DNA from: a virus
Virus record (IMG/VR): IMGVR_UViG_3300049489_001336
Location: 62,001 to 126,000 of that record
Strand: one strand, 5' to 3'
DNA length: 64,000 nucleotides
Numbering within the stretch: the first letter of the stretch is position 1; the number at the start of each line of letters is the position of its first letter. Shown piece by piece: positions 1-7,778 of the stretch. The translations under genes and the position numbers were made by a program. The notes below the pieces were generated by a model. It saw nothing but the letters and a program-made list of their open reading frames with translations. It did not search any database and was not told the DNA's origin.

Positions 1-14
1 GAGGGCTCGTTATT

Positions 15-407
15 TCACTTGTTACGTCGCATTGACACGTCAGGGCCGTCGTTATCGTCCATCGGCGACTCATCGTCAAACCGATCCTCGCGAGAATCAA
101 AATCTCTTTGACGTTCTTCGCGAACAGCGAGGTACTTGTCTCCAATTTCCCGCAACAACTCCGCAGCGTCGCTGACGTTGTAAATGTTGAGGTACGGGTT
201 TACCTCAATGATTTGACCATTTTCATCAAATTTCACGGTGCCCAATTTGAATGAGTACTTCGGCACCTGCAACGGAAGTTCATTGACTTCACAAACCACA
301 TTTCCACGAACTTTCTTTTCGACGGGACGCCATGCCGGCGGCTTACGCGCCTGCATCGGAAACCGAGGCTTTCCAGAGAATTTATTAGGTCCACGTTTAG
401 GGTACAT
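15..407 (-). CDS. small protein of unknown function, acidic C-terminus
   Basis: About 130 residues. I chose the ATG at 407 because GGAG lies 9 bases upstream; an upstream in-frame ATG at 443 has no ribosome binding site, and a longer reading frame would run through tRNA-Lys. The N-terminus is basic and proline-rich, the middle has a compact hydrophobic segment (LPLQVPKYSFKLGTVKF), and the C-terminus is strongly charged and probably disordered. No family recognised. It is the first gene downstream of tRNA-Lys on the same strand. Confidence 0.7.
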   Translation of the reverse strand: MYPKRGPNKFSGKPRFPMQARKPPAWRPVEKKVRGNVVCEVNELPLQVPKYSFKLGTVKFDENGQIIEVNPYLNIYNVSDAAELLREIGDKYLAVREERQRDFDSREDRFDDESPMDDNDGPDVSMRRNK

Positions 408-466
408 TATAGGGCGCTCCACGATTATTTTACGTTGTAACATGTTGAATAAACTTTTAAGTTGCC

Positions 467-541
467 TGGTGGGTTCGACGGGAATTGAACCCGTAATGCT
501 CCGGTTAAAAGCCGGGTGCCTTACCATTAGGCCACGAACCC
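467..541 (-). tRNA. tRNA-Lys(TTT)
   Basis: Complete cloverleaf on the minus strand: acceptor GGGTTCG with CGAACCC, T loop TTCAATT, anticodon loop CTTTTAA giving UUU. CCA is encoded. The anticodon stem has one C-A mismatch at its outer pair. Confidence 0.95.
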
Positions 542-551
542 CAAGGATTCC

Positions 552-953
552 ATGCAGCACGAAACCCTCAAAAAACCTGCGTGTACAGAGTATGTACTAC
601 GACATCTCTATTACATTGAAGACGCGTTAATACGCAATCAATTTCTAGAAGCACTTAACTATACAGGAGATGCACTCGCTAAGGTGCAAAACGAAATTGA
701 TTGGTGCTATCGCACCGATGTAACGTTGCCTTTCATCTTAGAGTACCTGTTATTGCTGTCAGACACTCTACAGAAACTACAACATCTTATGCCATCGTAC
801 AGGAAAGAGCAAGTGCCTTTGCTGATCAATGTGATACGAGACACGCGTCATTTAGTAGAGAAAGTGACTGCAAATCAGGCGCAATACGAAGAGCCTGACA
901 GGTATATCGATGTACTAGAAAGCGAGCACCGCGCTACCATATATCAAAAGTAG
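552..953 (+). CDS. helical protein of unknown function
   Basis: 133 residues, one of few plus-strand genes in this part. AAGGA sits just upstream of the ATG at 552. The sequence is rich in Leu, Glu and Lys and looks all-helical (for example FILEYLLLLSDTLQKLQHLM). It reads away from tRNA-Lys and its last 20 bases overlap the end of the convergent minus-strand gene at 934-1413. No family recognised. Confidence 0.7.
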   Translation: MQHETLKKPACTEYVLRHLYYIEDALIRNQFLEALNYTGDALAKVQNEIDWCYRTDVTLPFILEYLLLLSDTLQKLQHLMPSYRKEQVPLLINVIRDTRHLVEKVTANQAQYEEPDRYIDVLESEHRATIYQK

Positions 954-1413
954 CCGCTATTAAACAGGCAATCGGGGTATGTTTAGGCCACACGTAATTG
1001 TACTGCGGAAATGCGTGTAAATCCAACCCTAATGGACCCGTATTAAATAAGGGCCCGTAGTGTTTAGGATCTTTGTACAAAAGGGAACAGCGATGCGAGT
1101 AATGGAACATTTCGTCGCCTAACCAACTAGGAACGCTATCTTCCGTTAAAGCACGTGCTCTTAAGTCAGAATCTAAAGACATATTGTGCTTATAACCACG
1201 ACGAATCCATTCAGCACAAATCGCATCGTAATAAATAACAAGTCCATAGGCACACCCTCGCCACATAGTGACTGCAGGATGCTTTGACCAGGAGCTCTTT
1301 GTATACATCGCACGAAGAATTTGTTTACACTCGACGCGTTGTTTACCTAGGCGTTGTCTATCTAAGAGCTTTGCGGTTTCTTCGTAACTAGCGACAGGTA
1401 AAAAAGTTTGCAT
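934..1413 (-). CDS. pyrimidine dimer DNA glycosylase (Pyr_excise family)
   Basis: 159 residues matching the Pyr_excise / endonuclease V-like family, which cuts the glycosidic bond at UV-induced pyrimidine dimers and starts base excision repair. Recognisable blocks: MQTFLP at the N-terminus, LDRQRLGKQRVE around residue 17, HPAVTMWRG around 45, YYDAICAEWIRRGY around 61, and a C-terminal HYSHRCSLLYKDP. Length is normal. The ATG lies directly behind the 3' end of tRNA-Met, so the two are probably cotranscribed. A likely role is repair of phage DNA after UV damage. Confidence 0.88.
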   Translation of the reverse strand: MQTFLPVASYEETAKLLDRQRLGKQRVECKQILRAMYTKSSWSKHPAVTMWRGCAYGLVIYYDAICAEWIRRGYKHNMSLDSDLRARALTEDSVPSWLGDEMFHYSHRCSLLYKDPKHYGPLFNTGPLGLDLHAFPQYNYVWPKHTPIACLIAATFDIW

Positions 1414-1454
1414 GCGGTGGGCTAGGCAGGACTCGAACCTGCAACGTTCCGGTT

Positions 1455-2155
1455 CCCATTACGTACTGTTTCCAGTACTAGGTCGACTATCTCATCATCC
1501 TATTTACTAGGATGCAGGGCGCTAAATCCGGTAATTAAGAGGACTCAACCTCTCCGGTAGTCTGTGCACCTTTCCAAGGTGTACCTTGGACTTGGCTCAG
1601 GGTTCTCATAACAAATCGTACTTGCGTGCCCATCTACGTACCGCATTACACGTGACGCCATACTTACGCCCGATAGCAGCCCACGATAATGTTGCTATAT
1701 CCTGCTCTAGCGTTTGCTTAGAAGGTAACGGTACTTTCCGTTTCCCTCCTTTGATTGCATGACAAGCTTTAGAGCAAAAAGTAGTCTGCTTAGGTTTTAA
1801 TACCGCGTCACACACAGCACAGTACGTATTTCGACTTGCGTTAGAATTCCCTGAATTCACCCTGTTCACACCTAGATTTTGCAATCCAGGGGCACCATTC
1901 CTAAGCCAGTTGTGCAACTTTGTGTGTTGCGTCTTCTCAAGAACGAGCAAATTCTTGTGACTGTTATCTGCACGATCACCGTTCAAATGATGAACATCTT
2001 CATTTGAGCGTAAGGGTCTTTCCATGAACGTTTCCGCTACAAGGATATGTTCATAGATCCACCCGTCCCAGTTATCAGAGCGCATCGCTGATGCGTGCTC
2101 CCCAACAAACACGACGCGGTACCCGTTCAGATAACGTACTTGCTTAGGCATATTG
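1455..2155 (-). other. group I intron in tRNA-Met(CAT), about 701 nt
   Basis: The intron follows a U (last anticodon base) and ends with G, as group I introns require. Near its 3' end are P7-type partners GACTA (around 1557) and GATAGTC (around 1488), plus the strong hairpin CATCCTAGTAAATAGGATG. Insertion is between positions 36 and 37. Most of the intron is occupied by the HNH gene, whose ATG lies only four bases from the 5' splice site. Confidence 0.85.
1606..2151 (-). CDS. HNH homing endonuclease inside the tRNA-Met intron
   Basis: 181 residues. An HNH nuclease core is visible at about residues 34-80 (YEHILVAE, then DVHHLNGDRADNSHKNL, then HTKLH). It is followed by a four-cysteine zinc motif (CAVC...FCSKAC, about 111-127) and a C-terminal helix-turn-helix (WAAIGRKYGVTCNAVRRWARKY). 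This fits an intron-encoded homing endonuclease that cuts intron-less alleles and drives intron spread. No strong ribosome binding site is seen, as the start is at the intron edge. Confidence 0.88.
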   Translation of the reverse strand: MPKQVRYLNGYRVVFVGEHASAMRSDNWDGWIYEHILVAETFMERPLRSNEDVHHLNGDRADNSHKNLLVLEKTQHTKLHNWLRNGAPGLQNLGVNRVNSGNSNASRNTYCAVCDAVLKPKQTTFCSKACHAIKGGKRKVPLPSKQTLEQDIATLSWAAIGRKYGVTCNAVRRWARKYDLL

Positions 2156-2207
2156 ATGAGCCGGGGGCTCTGACCTTTGAGCTACTAGCCCTAAAACACA
2201 CTACGTT

Positions 2208-2230
2208 AAGCTAACTTCTTATACCTCAAA
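2208..2230 (-). promoter_or_regulatory. phage-type promoter for tRNA-Met
   Basis: On the minus strand GAGGTATAAGAAG lies about 20-30 bases before the tRNA 5' end. The GGTATAAG core recurs before many minus-strand genes in this window and resembles an extended -10 element. Confidence 0.55.
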
Positions 2231-2234
2231 GCGT

Positions 2235-2444
2235 TCAAAAATCGTTGTGTTGCATTACACAATCGTGTGCGTTATTCATGTGCCCATCCTCCACATTTAA
2301 CTGAATGACTTTAATTACAAAAGTATTGCCGTCAAGGTCTTCAAGCGGAAGTTGAACATAGTCATTGCTACCTGTCAAGGACACGTCGCGTACTTTACCT
2401 TTCAAAGCGTCCTCTAAAACCCGAGCAAGGTCTTTTGCATTCAT
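2235..2444 (-). CDS. small protein of unknown function
   Basis: 69 residues: short helix (AKDLARVLEDALKG), then a beta-rich part (VQLPLEDLDGNTFVIKVIQLNVEDG). Six bases separate it from the upstream Fic gene, so it is probably in the same operon. No family recognised. Confidence 0.65.
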   Translation of the reverse strand: MNAKDLARVLEDALKGKVRDVSLTGSNDYVQLPLEDLDGNTFVIKVIQLNVEDGHMNNAHDCVMQHNDF

Positions 2445-2450
2445 AAATCC

Positions 2451-2975
2451 TCAAAACCGAGCGTAATACGCGTGGCGTTTGGCGTACTCTACATACCAAG
2501 GTTCTAGCCCTAAAAGCAACGCGTGATTAAGCATCATTAAACGTCCTGAACGGCCATTGCCGTCTTCAAAGGGATGAATATGTTCAAACTCCACGTGGCG
2601 ATTCCACACCCACGCGATACGTTCCTCTTCTGTGCGTTCTTTTTGTGCTTCAAACGTGTCCCGTACACGGTCCCACCAGTCGCGCAACAAAAGGGGCACT
2701 TCCCGATAATCAGGACAAACGCGTCCTCCTACAGCTACGTTTATTTTACGTAGCTTACCGGCTTTATTCTTGAAGCCTTTCAATCTGCGCATTAGTAATG
2801 CGTGCACCACAAGAGGGTGTACAAACAAATTTTCTTTGGACCTAGAGACAACGTACTGCGCTGCTTCTAGGTGGTCATCGTAGTGAGGGTCCCCCGGCAA
2901 ATTGACGTGCCCTGGTTGAGGGTCAATCAAATTGTGTTCGTGCACAAAGGAATGAAGAAACTCTGCGGTAACCAT
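2451..2975 (-). CDS. Fic-domain protein
   Basis: 174 residues with the Fic active-site loop HPFEDGNGRSGR at about residues 133-144. Fic enzymes usually transfer AMP (or another nucleotide phosphate) onto a protein hydroxyl; the loop His is catalytic and the DGNGR part binds phosphate. No inhibitory (S/T)xxxE(G/N) helix is obvious, so any antitoxin would be separate. A phage Fic protein could modify a host target, but the substrate is unknown. The start overlaps the stop of the next upstream small gene. Confidence 0.88.
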   Translation of the reverse strand: MVTAEFLHSFVHEHNLIDPQPGHVNLPGDPHYDDHLEAAQYVVSRSKENLFVHPLVVHALLMRRLKGFKNKAGKLRKINVAVGGRVCPDYREVPLLLRDWWDRVRDTFEAQKERTEEERIAWVWNRHVEFEHIHPFEDGNGRSGRLMMLNHALLLGLEPWYVEYAKRHAYYARF

Positions 2976-3193
2976 TAGTTTAATATAGCGGACACACCTG
3001 CGCGTGCACCTACGGCATGCAATAAGCGTTTATTCTCTTGTTTTAATACGTAATTCTCTCGTCGTAGATACATATTTTCATGTACCAACAACGCTATTAA
3101 GTCCCAATCGTACTGGGAAAATCGCGCTTTTACCTGTAAAAAAGTCTTGAGGCCAGAGACCTGACTTAAGCGCTGCATTACGCGTTCGTACAT
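2975..3193 (-). CDS. small coiled-coil protein, overlaps the upstream gene
   Basis: 72 residues; the second half (MYLRRENYVLKQENKRLLHAV) has heptad leucine and asparagine spacing typical of a short coiled coil. It overlaps the end of the 300-residue gene by about 115 bases in another frame, and its ribosome binding site is weak, so the start could be an internal ATG. Its stop overlaps the Fic start, which suggests translational coupling. Confidence 0.5.
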   Translation of the reverse strand: MYERVMQRLSQVSGLKTFLQVKARFSQYDWDLIALLVHENMYLRRENYVLKQENKRLLHAVGARAGVSAILN

Positions 3194-3980
3194 ACCTGTT
3201 TTCCCAATTGCCGAAAGTGTTAGTACCTAATTCATTTAACAGGACTTTTGCAAAGTCCCCTTTTTTGGCTTTTGAAATGGCCGTCAACAACTCCGTTTTA
3301 GCAGGAGCAGGACCGTTGACAGAATAACAGTGATATACGCACAAAGCGAGATCTTCTTCGAGGCTGAGATCAGAAGAGTCAGCTAATAGTGTTAATGGAT
3401 TACGTCCCTTATAGAACTGGCTCTCTACATCTTTATGCGTCGAAATAAGCCAACGTATCGCAAAGTCTTTTTGCGCTTCAAACGTAGCGGAGTCCGCGAA
3501 CAAAAGATGATGCAACCAAGCCCAGCGTTTTGCGGTTTCCCACTGCGCACCTGTTTTAGGTACTCTACCCGCTGGGGGTGTAAATACATCTAAAATGTCT
3601 TTACCGGAAATGAGATCGCCTGTTTTAATATTTCGTAGTTTGCCATCCTTACCGACGAACCAATTATGCTTACGGTAAGCGGTCCAAAGCTCATACAAAT
3701 GCGGAGACTTAGTCTCCGCATACTCTAATGCTTGCAAAAGCGAGAAAAGAGACCCTTGAGTAAGCGAGCGAGGATACACCGCGATATTGTGTAAGGGCCC
3801 GGCGGACATGCCTGCGCCATCATAGCTTTGCACTGCCCCATAGAACGGCGCTTCCATAAGAGCCGTTAAATAGTAGGCACGGTCCATGTGCTTTTTAGTC
3901 GTAGGCGGAGCAACAGCTACCGTACCGTTAATCTTACAACCAGCAAATTGTTGGTAGCGGATCCAGATAACAGTAGTCAT
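3078..3980 (-). CDS. protein of unknown function, about 300 residues
   Basis: Full-length open frame with good amino-acid composition. Aromatic-rich N-terminal half (DRAYYLTALMEAPFYGAVQSYDGAGMSAG), central helical stretch (FAIRWLISTHKDVESQFYKG), C-terminus ending in VRLGLNSVVGT. The N-terminal half vaguely recalls phage peptidoglycan hydrolases, but no catalytic motif can be named. The ATG overlaps the stop of the upstream gene by four bases. Confidence 0.75.
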   Translation of the reverse strand: MTTVIWIRYQQFAGCKINGTVAVAPPTTKKHMDRAYYLTALMEAPFYGAVQSYDGAGMSAGPLHNIAVYPRSLTQGSLFSLLQALEYAETKSPHLYELWTAYRKHNWFVGKDGKLRNIKTGDLISGKDILDVFTPPAGRVPKTGAQWETAKRWAWLHHLLFADSATFEAQKDFAIRWLISTHKDVESQFYKGRNPLTLLADSSDLSLEEDLALCVYHCYSVNGPAPAKTELLTAISKAKKGDFAKVLLNELGTNTFGNWENRYVRTRNAALKSGLWPQDFFTGKSAIFPVRLGLNSVVGT

Positions 3981-4225
3981 GGCTCGTCTTCTCGATATTT
4001 TTTTAGTTGTTCAATTTGACGCCGGAGAATTCCTACAGAAGTCTCCAGGTCTTTTGTGTACCCTGCTCCTTCATCATAGAGCTGACCGAGCCAATATAAC
4101 AAAACGCCACGAACAGCGTCGCGCCACTGCTCACGGGTCTCGCTTTGCTCAATGGTCTTTTCTATGTCAACACGCACAGCTTCAAAATGGTTTAAAACCA
4201 CGCGTGTTTTACGGTCTACGGGCAC
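3977..4225 (-). CDS. small helical protein
   Basis: 82 residues, mostly helical and charged, ending LRRQIEQLKKYREDEP. The stop overlaps the ATG of the following 300-residue gene (ATGA type), so the two are probably translated together. A small partner or chaperone for that protein is conceivable but not shown. Confidence 0.7.
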   Translation of the reverse strand: MPVDRKTRVVLNHFEAVRVDIEKTIEQSETREQWRDAVRGVLLYWLGQLYDEGAGYTKDLETSVGILRRQIEQLKKYREDEP

Positions 4226-4273
4226 ATATCAAAAATAGATCGAACACCTAAAAAGAACAACGATCACATTGGG

Positions 4274-4534
4274 CTAACACACAACGTAGACGGTTGTTCT
4301 ATTACTTACTTTAGGTATTAAATTAAGCGACGGATACTGCCCTTGTTGTGCATCAACAACTTGAACCCGATGTGTAGCGCGGTACTTCTGCCACTTAGCC
4401 AAATAAAAATGCTTTTTACCGGGTAATGTAACAATCAAATTAACGTCTTTGTTTTCATACCTCCCCTTAAGGTATGCCGTAAGGGTTTCTGGTGCAGCGT
4501 CCTTTTCATAAATGAAAATATTATCTATCTGCAC
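4274..4534 (-). CDS. small protein of unknown function, start uncertain
   Basis: The open frame extends into tRNA-Gln, which cannot be coding. I place the start at GTG 4534, just after the tRNA CCA end, giving about 86 residues (VQIDNIFIYEKDAAPE...). The body has alternating strand and helix character (VNLIVTLPGKKHFYLAKW). No good ribosome binding site, so translation may start further in. Confidence 0.5.
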   Translation of the reverse strand: MQIDNIFIYEKDAAPETLTAYLKGRYENKDVNLIVTLPGKKHFYLAKWQKYRATHRVQVVDAQQGQYPSLNLIPKVSNRTTVYVVC

Positions 4535-4535
4535 T

Positions 4536-4609
4536 TGGTTCGGGAGCAGGGACTTGAACCCCGATAACAACATCCAAAGTGTTGTGTCCTACCGTTAGAC
4601 GACTCCCGA
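4536..4609 (-). tRNA. tRNA-Gln(TTG)
   Basis: Acceptor TCGGGAG with CTCCCGA, anticodon stem CAACA/TGTTG, loop CTTTGGA giving UUG, T loop TTCAAGT. CCA is encoded. Confidence 0.95.
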
Positions 4610-4665
4610 ATGAAATTATTCTATACAGCTAAACGAATTAAGCACAAGCTCAATTCCAAACCTAC

Positions 4666-5397
4666 TCAGGTTTCCGTGCCCGTAAGGGCCTGCAACGCTT
4701 CTTCGAGCGCTATGAAACGTTCTTTCATGAGCACAGCCCAGCTACTTACAACGAGCCGCACGGTGGCCTTATCAAGGCCCGTAGACTCGGTAAGGACGTT
4801 GAGCACGTCCATGGCGTACCTTTTGTTGTACTCAGGAACGTACATGCCATGGAAGCGCGTCGCAATTTCCTGGATTTTGGTCACAGGTATTTTGCTGCGC
4901 TTTCGCAGCGCACGGTCAATCACTTTGTCTGTGCCGTCTACAGGTTGCGCGTCTCCCAAGACGTACTCTCGCCATAGGTGTAGAACGGTCCCCGCGTACT
5001 TGGATCTTGGGGTAGGCGCCGTGTGCCCCGCTTCCCATGCCGTGTATTGCGTGGGGTGTACACCTATGCGTTTCGCCAACGTACCTCGTTTGAGGCCCAT
5101 CGCTGTTCGCAATCGAAGAAACTCGGCAGGGCTCAAAGGCCATTCAGGCATATCCCTTATGTCGGTGAGCTCTAACTGCGTCGGTTGCGCAGAAGCTTCT
5201 TCAGGGACTTCAGCCTTCTCTACATATTTTTTCCACAAAATACCTAGTTTTCGGTGGTACTTTTCACTGGGCTTATTATTGCCTTCCAACCAGTGCGTAA
5301 CACCGCGCCCAGAAATGCCCACTCTACGCGCCAATTCGGCGCGGGTAAATCCAGCGGCATTGATGAGTTGTTGGACACTCTCAGAATTCCATTCCAC
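4666..5397 (-). CDS. regulator with two XRE-type helix-turn-helix domains
   Basis: 243 residues. Two similar HTH units are readable: residues about 10-40 (FTRAELARRVGISGRGVTHW) and about 90-130 (LKRGTLAKRIGVHPTQYTAW). The C-terminal third is helical and may mediate dimerisation. Two HTHs in one chain suggest binding to asymmetric or paired operators. It stands alone between tRNA-Leu and tRNA-Gln, in a position suited to a phage transcription regulator. Confidence 0.85.
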   Translation of the reverse strand: MEWNSESVQQLINAAGFTRAELARRVGISGRGVTHWLEGNNKPSEKYHRKLGILWKKYVEKAEVPEEASAQPTQLELTDIRDMPEWPLSPAEFLRLRTAMGLKRGTLAKRIGVHPTQYTAWEAGHTAPTPRSKYAGTVLHLWREYVLGDAQPVDGTDKVIDRALRKRSKIPVTKIQEIATRFHGMYVPEYNKRYAMDVLNVLTESTGLDKATVRLVVSSWAVLMKERFIALEEALQALTGTET

Positions 5398-5449
5398 AAT
5401 TTCTCTCCTTGTTATCCATGGTCTTTTACCAGGATCGGAGAGAATACTT

Positions 5450-5737
5450 TGGTAGGGACGGTCGGACTCGAACCGACAAGGTTTTTACACCGAAGGATTT
5501 TCTTACCACTACGACTTTCGTCGCCTTATGCTGTTTGTGGTCTGGACTATACCTTCACCGTACTCAAAAAGAGGTTAGGTGGCAGCCGTCTAGTCTCTAC
5601 ACGTTCCCTGTTCCAGGGCTTCGCTCGGTATTGCCATTTTACAGGTTTCACCGACTTTGACTGCATTCACGTCAAAGGTTTCCCTTTGAGTGCTCAATAT
5701 TTAAAGTCCTCTGCGTTTACCATTTCGCCACGCCCCC
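5450..5737 (-). tRNA. tRNA-Leu(TAA), interrupted by a group I intron
   Basis: 5' exon 5737-5704 (GGGGGCG...GAGGACTT), 3' exon 5501-5450 (AAAATCCTT...CGTCCCT plus ACCA). Joined, they give a class II tRNA with anticodon loop CTTAAAA, anticodon UAA, a variable arm (CGGTGTAAAAACC) and encoded CCA. The acceptor contains two G-U pairs. Confidence 0.94.
5502..5703 (-). other. group I intron in tRNA-Leu(TAA), about 202 nt
   Basis: The intron splits the anticodon after U34, the same place as the classic cyanobacterial and plastid tRNA-Leu(UAA) intron. It ends in G and carries GTATAGTCC with upstream GACTA as P7 partners. At about 202 nt it is compact and has no open frame, so it is probably a self-splicing ribozyme without its own endonuclease. 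Confidence 0.9.
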
Positions 5738-5738
5738 A

Positions 5739-5813
5739 TGGTAGTACCTGCAGGGATTGAACCTGCGACTTACCCCTTGTAAGGGGGTCACTCTGCCACT
5801 GAGTTAAGGTACT
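5739..5813 (-). tRNA. tRNA-Val(TAC)
   Basis: Acceptor AGTACCT with AGGTACT, anticodon stem ACCCC/GGGGT, loop CTTACAA giving UAC, T arm GCAGG TTCAATC CCTGC, encoded CCA. Only one base separates it from tRNA-Leu. Confidence 0.95.
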
Positions 5814-5817
5814 TTAG

Positions 5818-5891
5818 TCAGGGTAGCTGGACTTGAACCAACAACCCCCGCGACCCAAACGCGGTGCGCTACCAGCTTGCGCTATACCCTG
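5818..5891 (-). tRNA. tRNA-Pro(TGG)
   Basis: Acceptor CAGGGTA with TACCCTG, anticodon stem CCGCG/CGCGG, loop TTTGGGT giving UGG. CCA is not encoded. It lies four bases from tRNA-Val in a Pro-Val-Leu tRNA run. Confidence 0.95.
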
Positions 5892-5892
5892 T

Positions 5893-6090
5893 TTAGAAGT
5901 AATCCCACAAGATCCCTTTCGGATATCTTACAGTAATTAATTCATAGTTCTGATGTATTAACTGAAGGCGTGCGCGTTGTCTAGCTTTTTTCCAACGGAT
6001 TCGTTGATCCCATCTTCGAAAACCCCTCGCGCATAACCCTCGTTCTATTTTATGCGTTTTACGCGACTTACGACGGTAATTCGTATGCAC
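5893..6090 (-). CDS. small very basic protein
   Basis: 65 residues with many Arg and Lys (YRRKSRKTHKIERG, RIRWKKARQRARL), pI clearly high. AGGG lies about 8 bases before the ATG. It ends one base from tRNA-Pro, so it probably heads that tRNA transcript. Nucleic-acid binding is plausible from composition only. Confidence 0.55.
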   Translation of the reverse strand: MHTNYRRKSRKTHKIERGLCARGFRRWDQRIRWKKARQRARLQLIHQNYELITVRYPKGILWDYF

Positions 6091-6180
6091 ATAACCCTGC
6101 TAAGACGCCAAGTGAGCGTCATAGCGGGGCTTCGTGTTTATTCTCTAAATAAAACATGAATATACTCTTTCTTTTACCAG

Positions 6181-6265
6181 CGGAAGTAAAGGGATTCGAA
6201 CCCCTGGTGAATTGCTCCACGCCGGCTTTCAAAACCGGTGCCTTAAACCGCTCGGCCATACTTCC
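6181..6265 (-). tRNA. tRNA-Ser(TGA)
   Basis: Class II tRNA: acceptor GGAAGTA/TACTTCC, anticodon loop TTTGAAA giving UGA, long variable arm (GTGGAGCAATTCAC), T loop TTCGAAT. Discriminator G, no encoded CCA. Confidence 0.95.
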
Positions 6266-6275
6266 AAAGAGCCTC

Positions 6276-7772
6276 CTACTCGTTTTGAGTAGATGACAGG
6301 GCCGCAGTGCCTACGCCTAAGCCTGTCCCAAGACCCGCAGCACCCAACAATGCTTTATCTTGGTGCATACGCCCTGTAACACTTTCCTGTAACTTCCTAC
6401 TTATCAAAGGATTATTAAATGTTCCTGGTGTAGGATTAGATTCTATCAAACGAAAAGTGCCGTCAGGAAGTTCCGCGACATCAAATGCTTGATGAAGCGG
6501 GGCGTTATCGTAGTGCGATGTTAAAGGCTTATTCACTTTGCTAACAAAGTCTTCTAAAGCTTGGCGTCTATCCCCCGTAACGGGCATATGCGCAAAACCG
6601 CCTTCGCCTATTCCAAGGCTCGAAGACATCCTGTTCCACGCATCACGTATTTTGCCTTCAGGCAAACGGCGATGTGTCGATGCAAAGGGGACGCCTTGAA
6701 CCGTATGTACACGATACTCATTTTTGATGGGTATCTTTTGTTGAAGAATAAACCTGTTCGGGTTCTTCGCAATATCCTGCCAACGAGAATCCTTTAAGTC
6801 CGTTTTATTACTGACGAATGATGCGACATCGCCAAGGGACTCATCAACGGGTTTTATGAGCCACCCTTCCGGTAAATTTTTCGCTAAATGATTTTGAAGA
6901 GCATTCACATCTCCGTTAAATGCTTTCAAAACGTCCTGCATCTTTTCAGTCTCGGGAATTACGGCAGTGCCATCGTCTAAGTGTTCACGCACCTGTTTGA
7001 ACACGTCACCGAACGTGGCTTTATCCGCCATTGCTCCCGTTAAGCCTGAGTTCGCCGCATTTAGATCCACTTTACCTTGCACGGGGATCTGCGAAAAAGG
7101 AGATCCGTGGTGTAATACGGTGCTGTCTCTACGTAAGACTTCACGGTTTTTAGCAGCGGCAGCGACATCATCTGAAATGTCGTCAGCGCCGTATAAAACG
7201 CGACGTACAGCTCTCCCCAACGCCGAACCCGTAGGTCGATGCGTGGCTACTTCAAACGGGAGATCCTTCGCTTTTTCTTGGAGCTTCTGTAACGCAGGAG
7301 AGTCACTCGGTTTGAATCGACGTAAATATTTATACGCGGGATACATCGCGGCAGCGCCTAACCCTAAGCCTGTCAAAGTATCCTGCGTATCCCAATCATT
7401 TGCGAGCTTTACGCCTAACACATGGCATGCTGCTTTTTTACCTTGGGTATAGGGAACAGACTCTCCCACTGTATCAATAAACGTGGTAGAGGCTGCAGCA
7501 GGGCTCGGGGGACGGCTGAGAGTTTGCGGCCCTACGTTTAGAGACGACGAGGGCGGCGCTCCAGCGCCTAGCTGTTTGGTTACTGGCTGAGCAGCCAGGC
7601 GTGGTGTATTTTGCGAAACGCCGTATGATGCACCAGGTTTGCGCCGTAGATACTTACCTAGGCCGTAAGCGCCGAGACCCAGCGCCCCTACGCCAAGAAC
7701 AGACCCCCATCCCAGTCCTTGCTCTTTTTGGGATTGCTGCGGGTATTGTTGATTTTGATATGGGTTATTCAT
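6276..7772 (-). CDS. ATP-grasp-like protein with glycine-rich N-terminal segments
   Basis: 498 residues. The N-terminus is Gln/Pro-rich, followed by a glycine-rich hydrophobic stretch (about 20-45) and a second (about 130-150). The C-terminal half looks like an ATP-grasp fold: RFILQQKIPIKNEYRVHTVQG around 345-365 and the metal-site-like LIESNPTPGTFNNP around 455. An internal copy of the peptide shared with five other proteins is present (YTQGKKAACHVLGVKLAN, about 107-124). The mix of membrane-like segments and enzyme domain would suit a virion protein that enters the host. Function unproven. Confidence 0.75.
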   Translation of the reverse strand: MNNPYQNQQYPQQSQKEQGLGWGSVLGVGALGLGAYGLGKYLRRKPGASYGVSQNTPRLAAQPVTKQLGAGAPPSSSLNVGPQTLSRPPSPAAASTTFIDTVGESVPYTQGKKAACHVLGVKLANDWDTQDTLTGLGLGAAAMYPAYKYLRRFKPSDSPALQKLQEKAKDLPFEVATHRPTGSALGRAVRRVLYGADDISDDVAAAAKNREVLRRDSTVLHHGSPFSQIPVQGKVDLNAANSGLTGAMADKATFGDVFKQVREHLDDGTAVIPETEKMQDVLKAFNGDVNALQNHLAKNLPEGWLIKPVDESLGDVASFVSNKTDLKDSRWQDIAKNPNRFILQQKIPIKNEYRVHTVQGVPFASTHRRLPEGKIRDAWNRMSSSLGIGEGGFAHMPVTGDRRQALEDFVSKVNKPLTSHYDNAPLHQAFDVAELPDGTFRLIESNPTPGTFNNPLISRKLQESVTGRMHQDKALLGAAGLGTGLGVGTAALSSTQNE

Positions 7773-7778
7773 AAAACC

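Larger units (their letters stand above)
1418..2191 (-). tRNA. tRNA-Met(CAT), interrupted by a group I intron
   Basis: 5' exon 2191-2156 begins GGGCTAG, has a normal D arm (GCTC...GAGC) and ends ...CCCGGCTCAT. 3' exon 1454-1418 begins AACCGG and ends CTAGCCC plus A. Joined, they give a full cloverleaf with anticodon loop CTCATAA, anticodon CAU. CCA is not encoded (ACCG). G1-C72 pairing argues against an initiator tRNA; elongator Met or Ile2 (lysidine-modified CAU) cannot be separated by eye. Confidence 0.92.

Noticed and set aside
5254-5760. 168-codon plus-strand ORF
   Set aside because: Runs antisense through tRNA-Leu and its intron and part of the HTH regulator.
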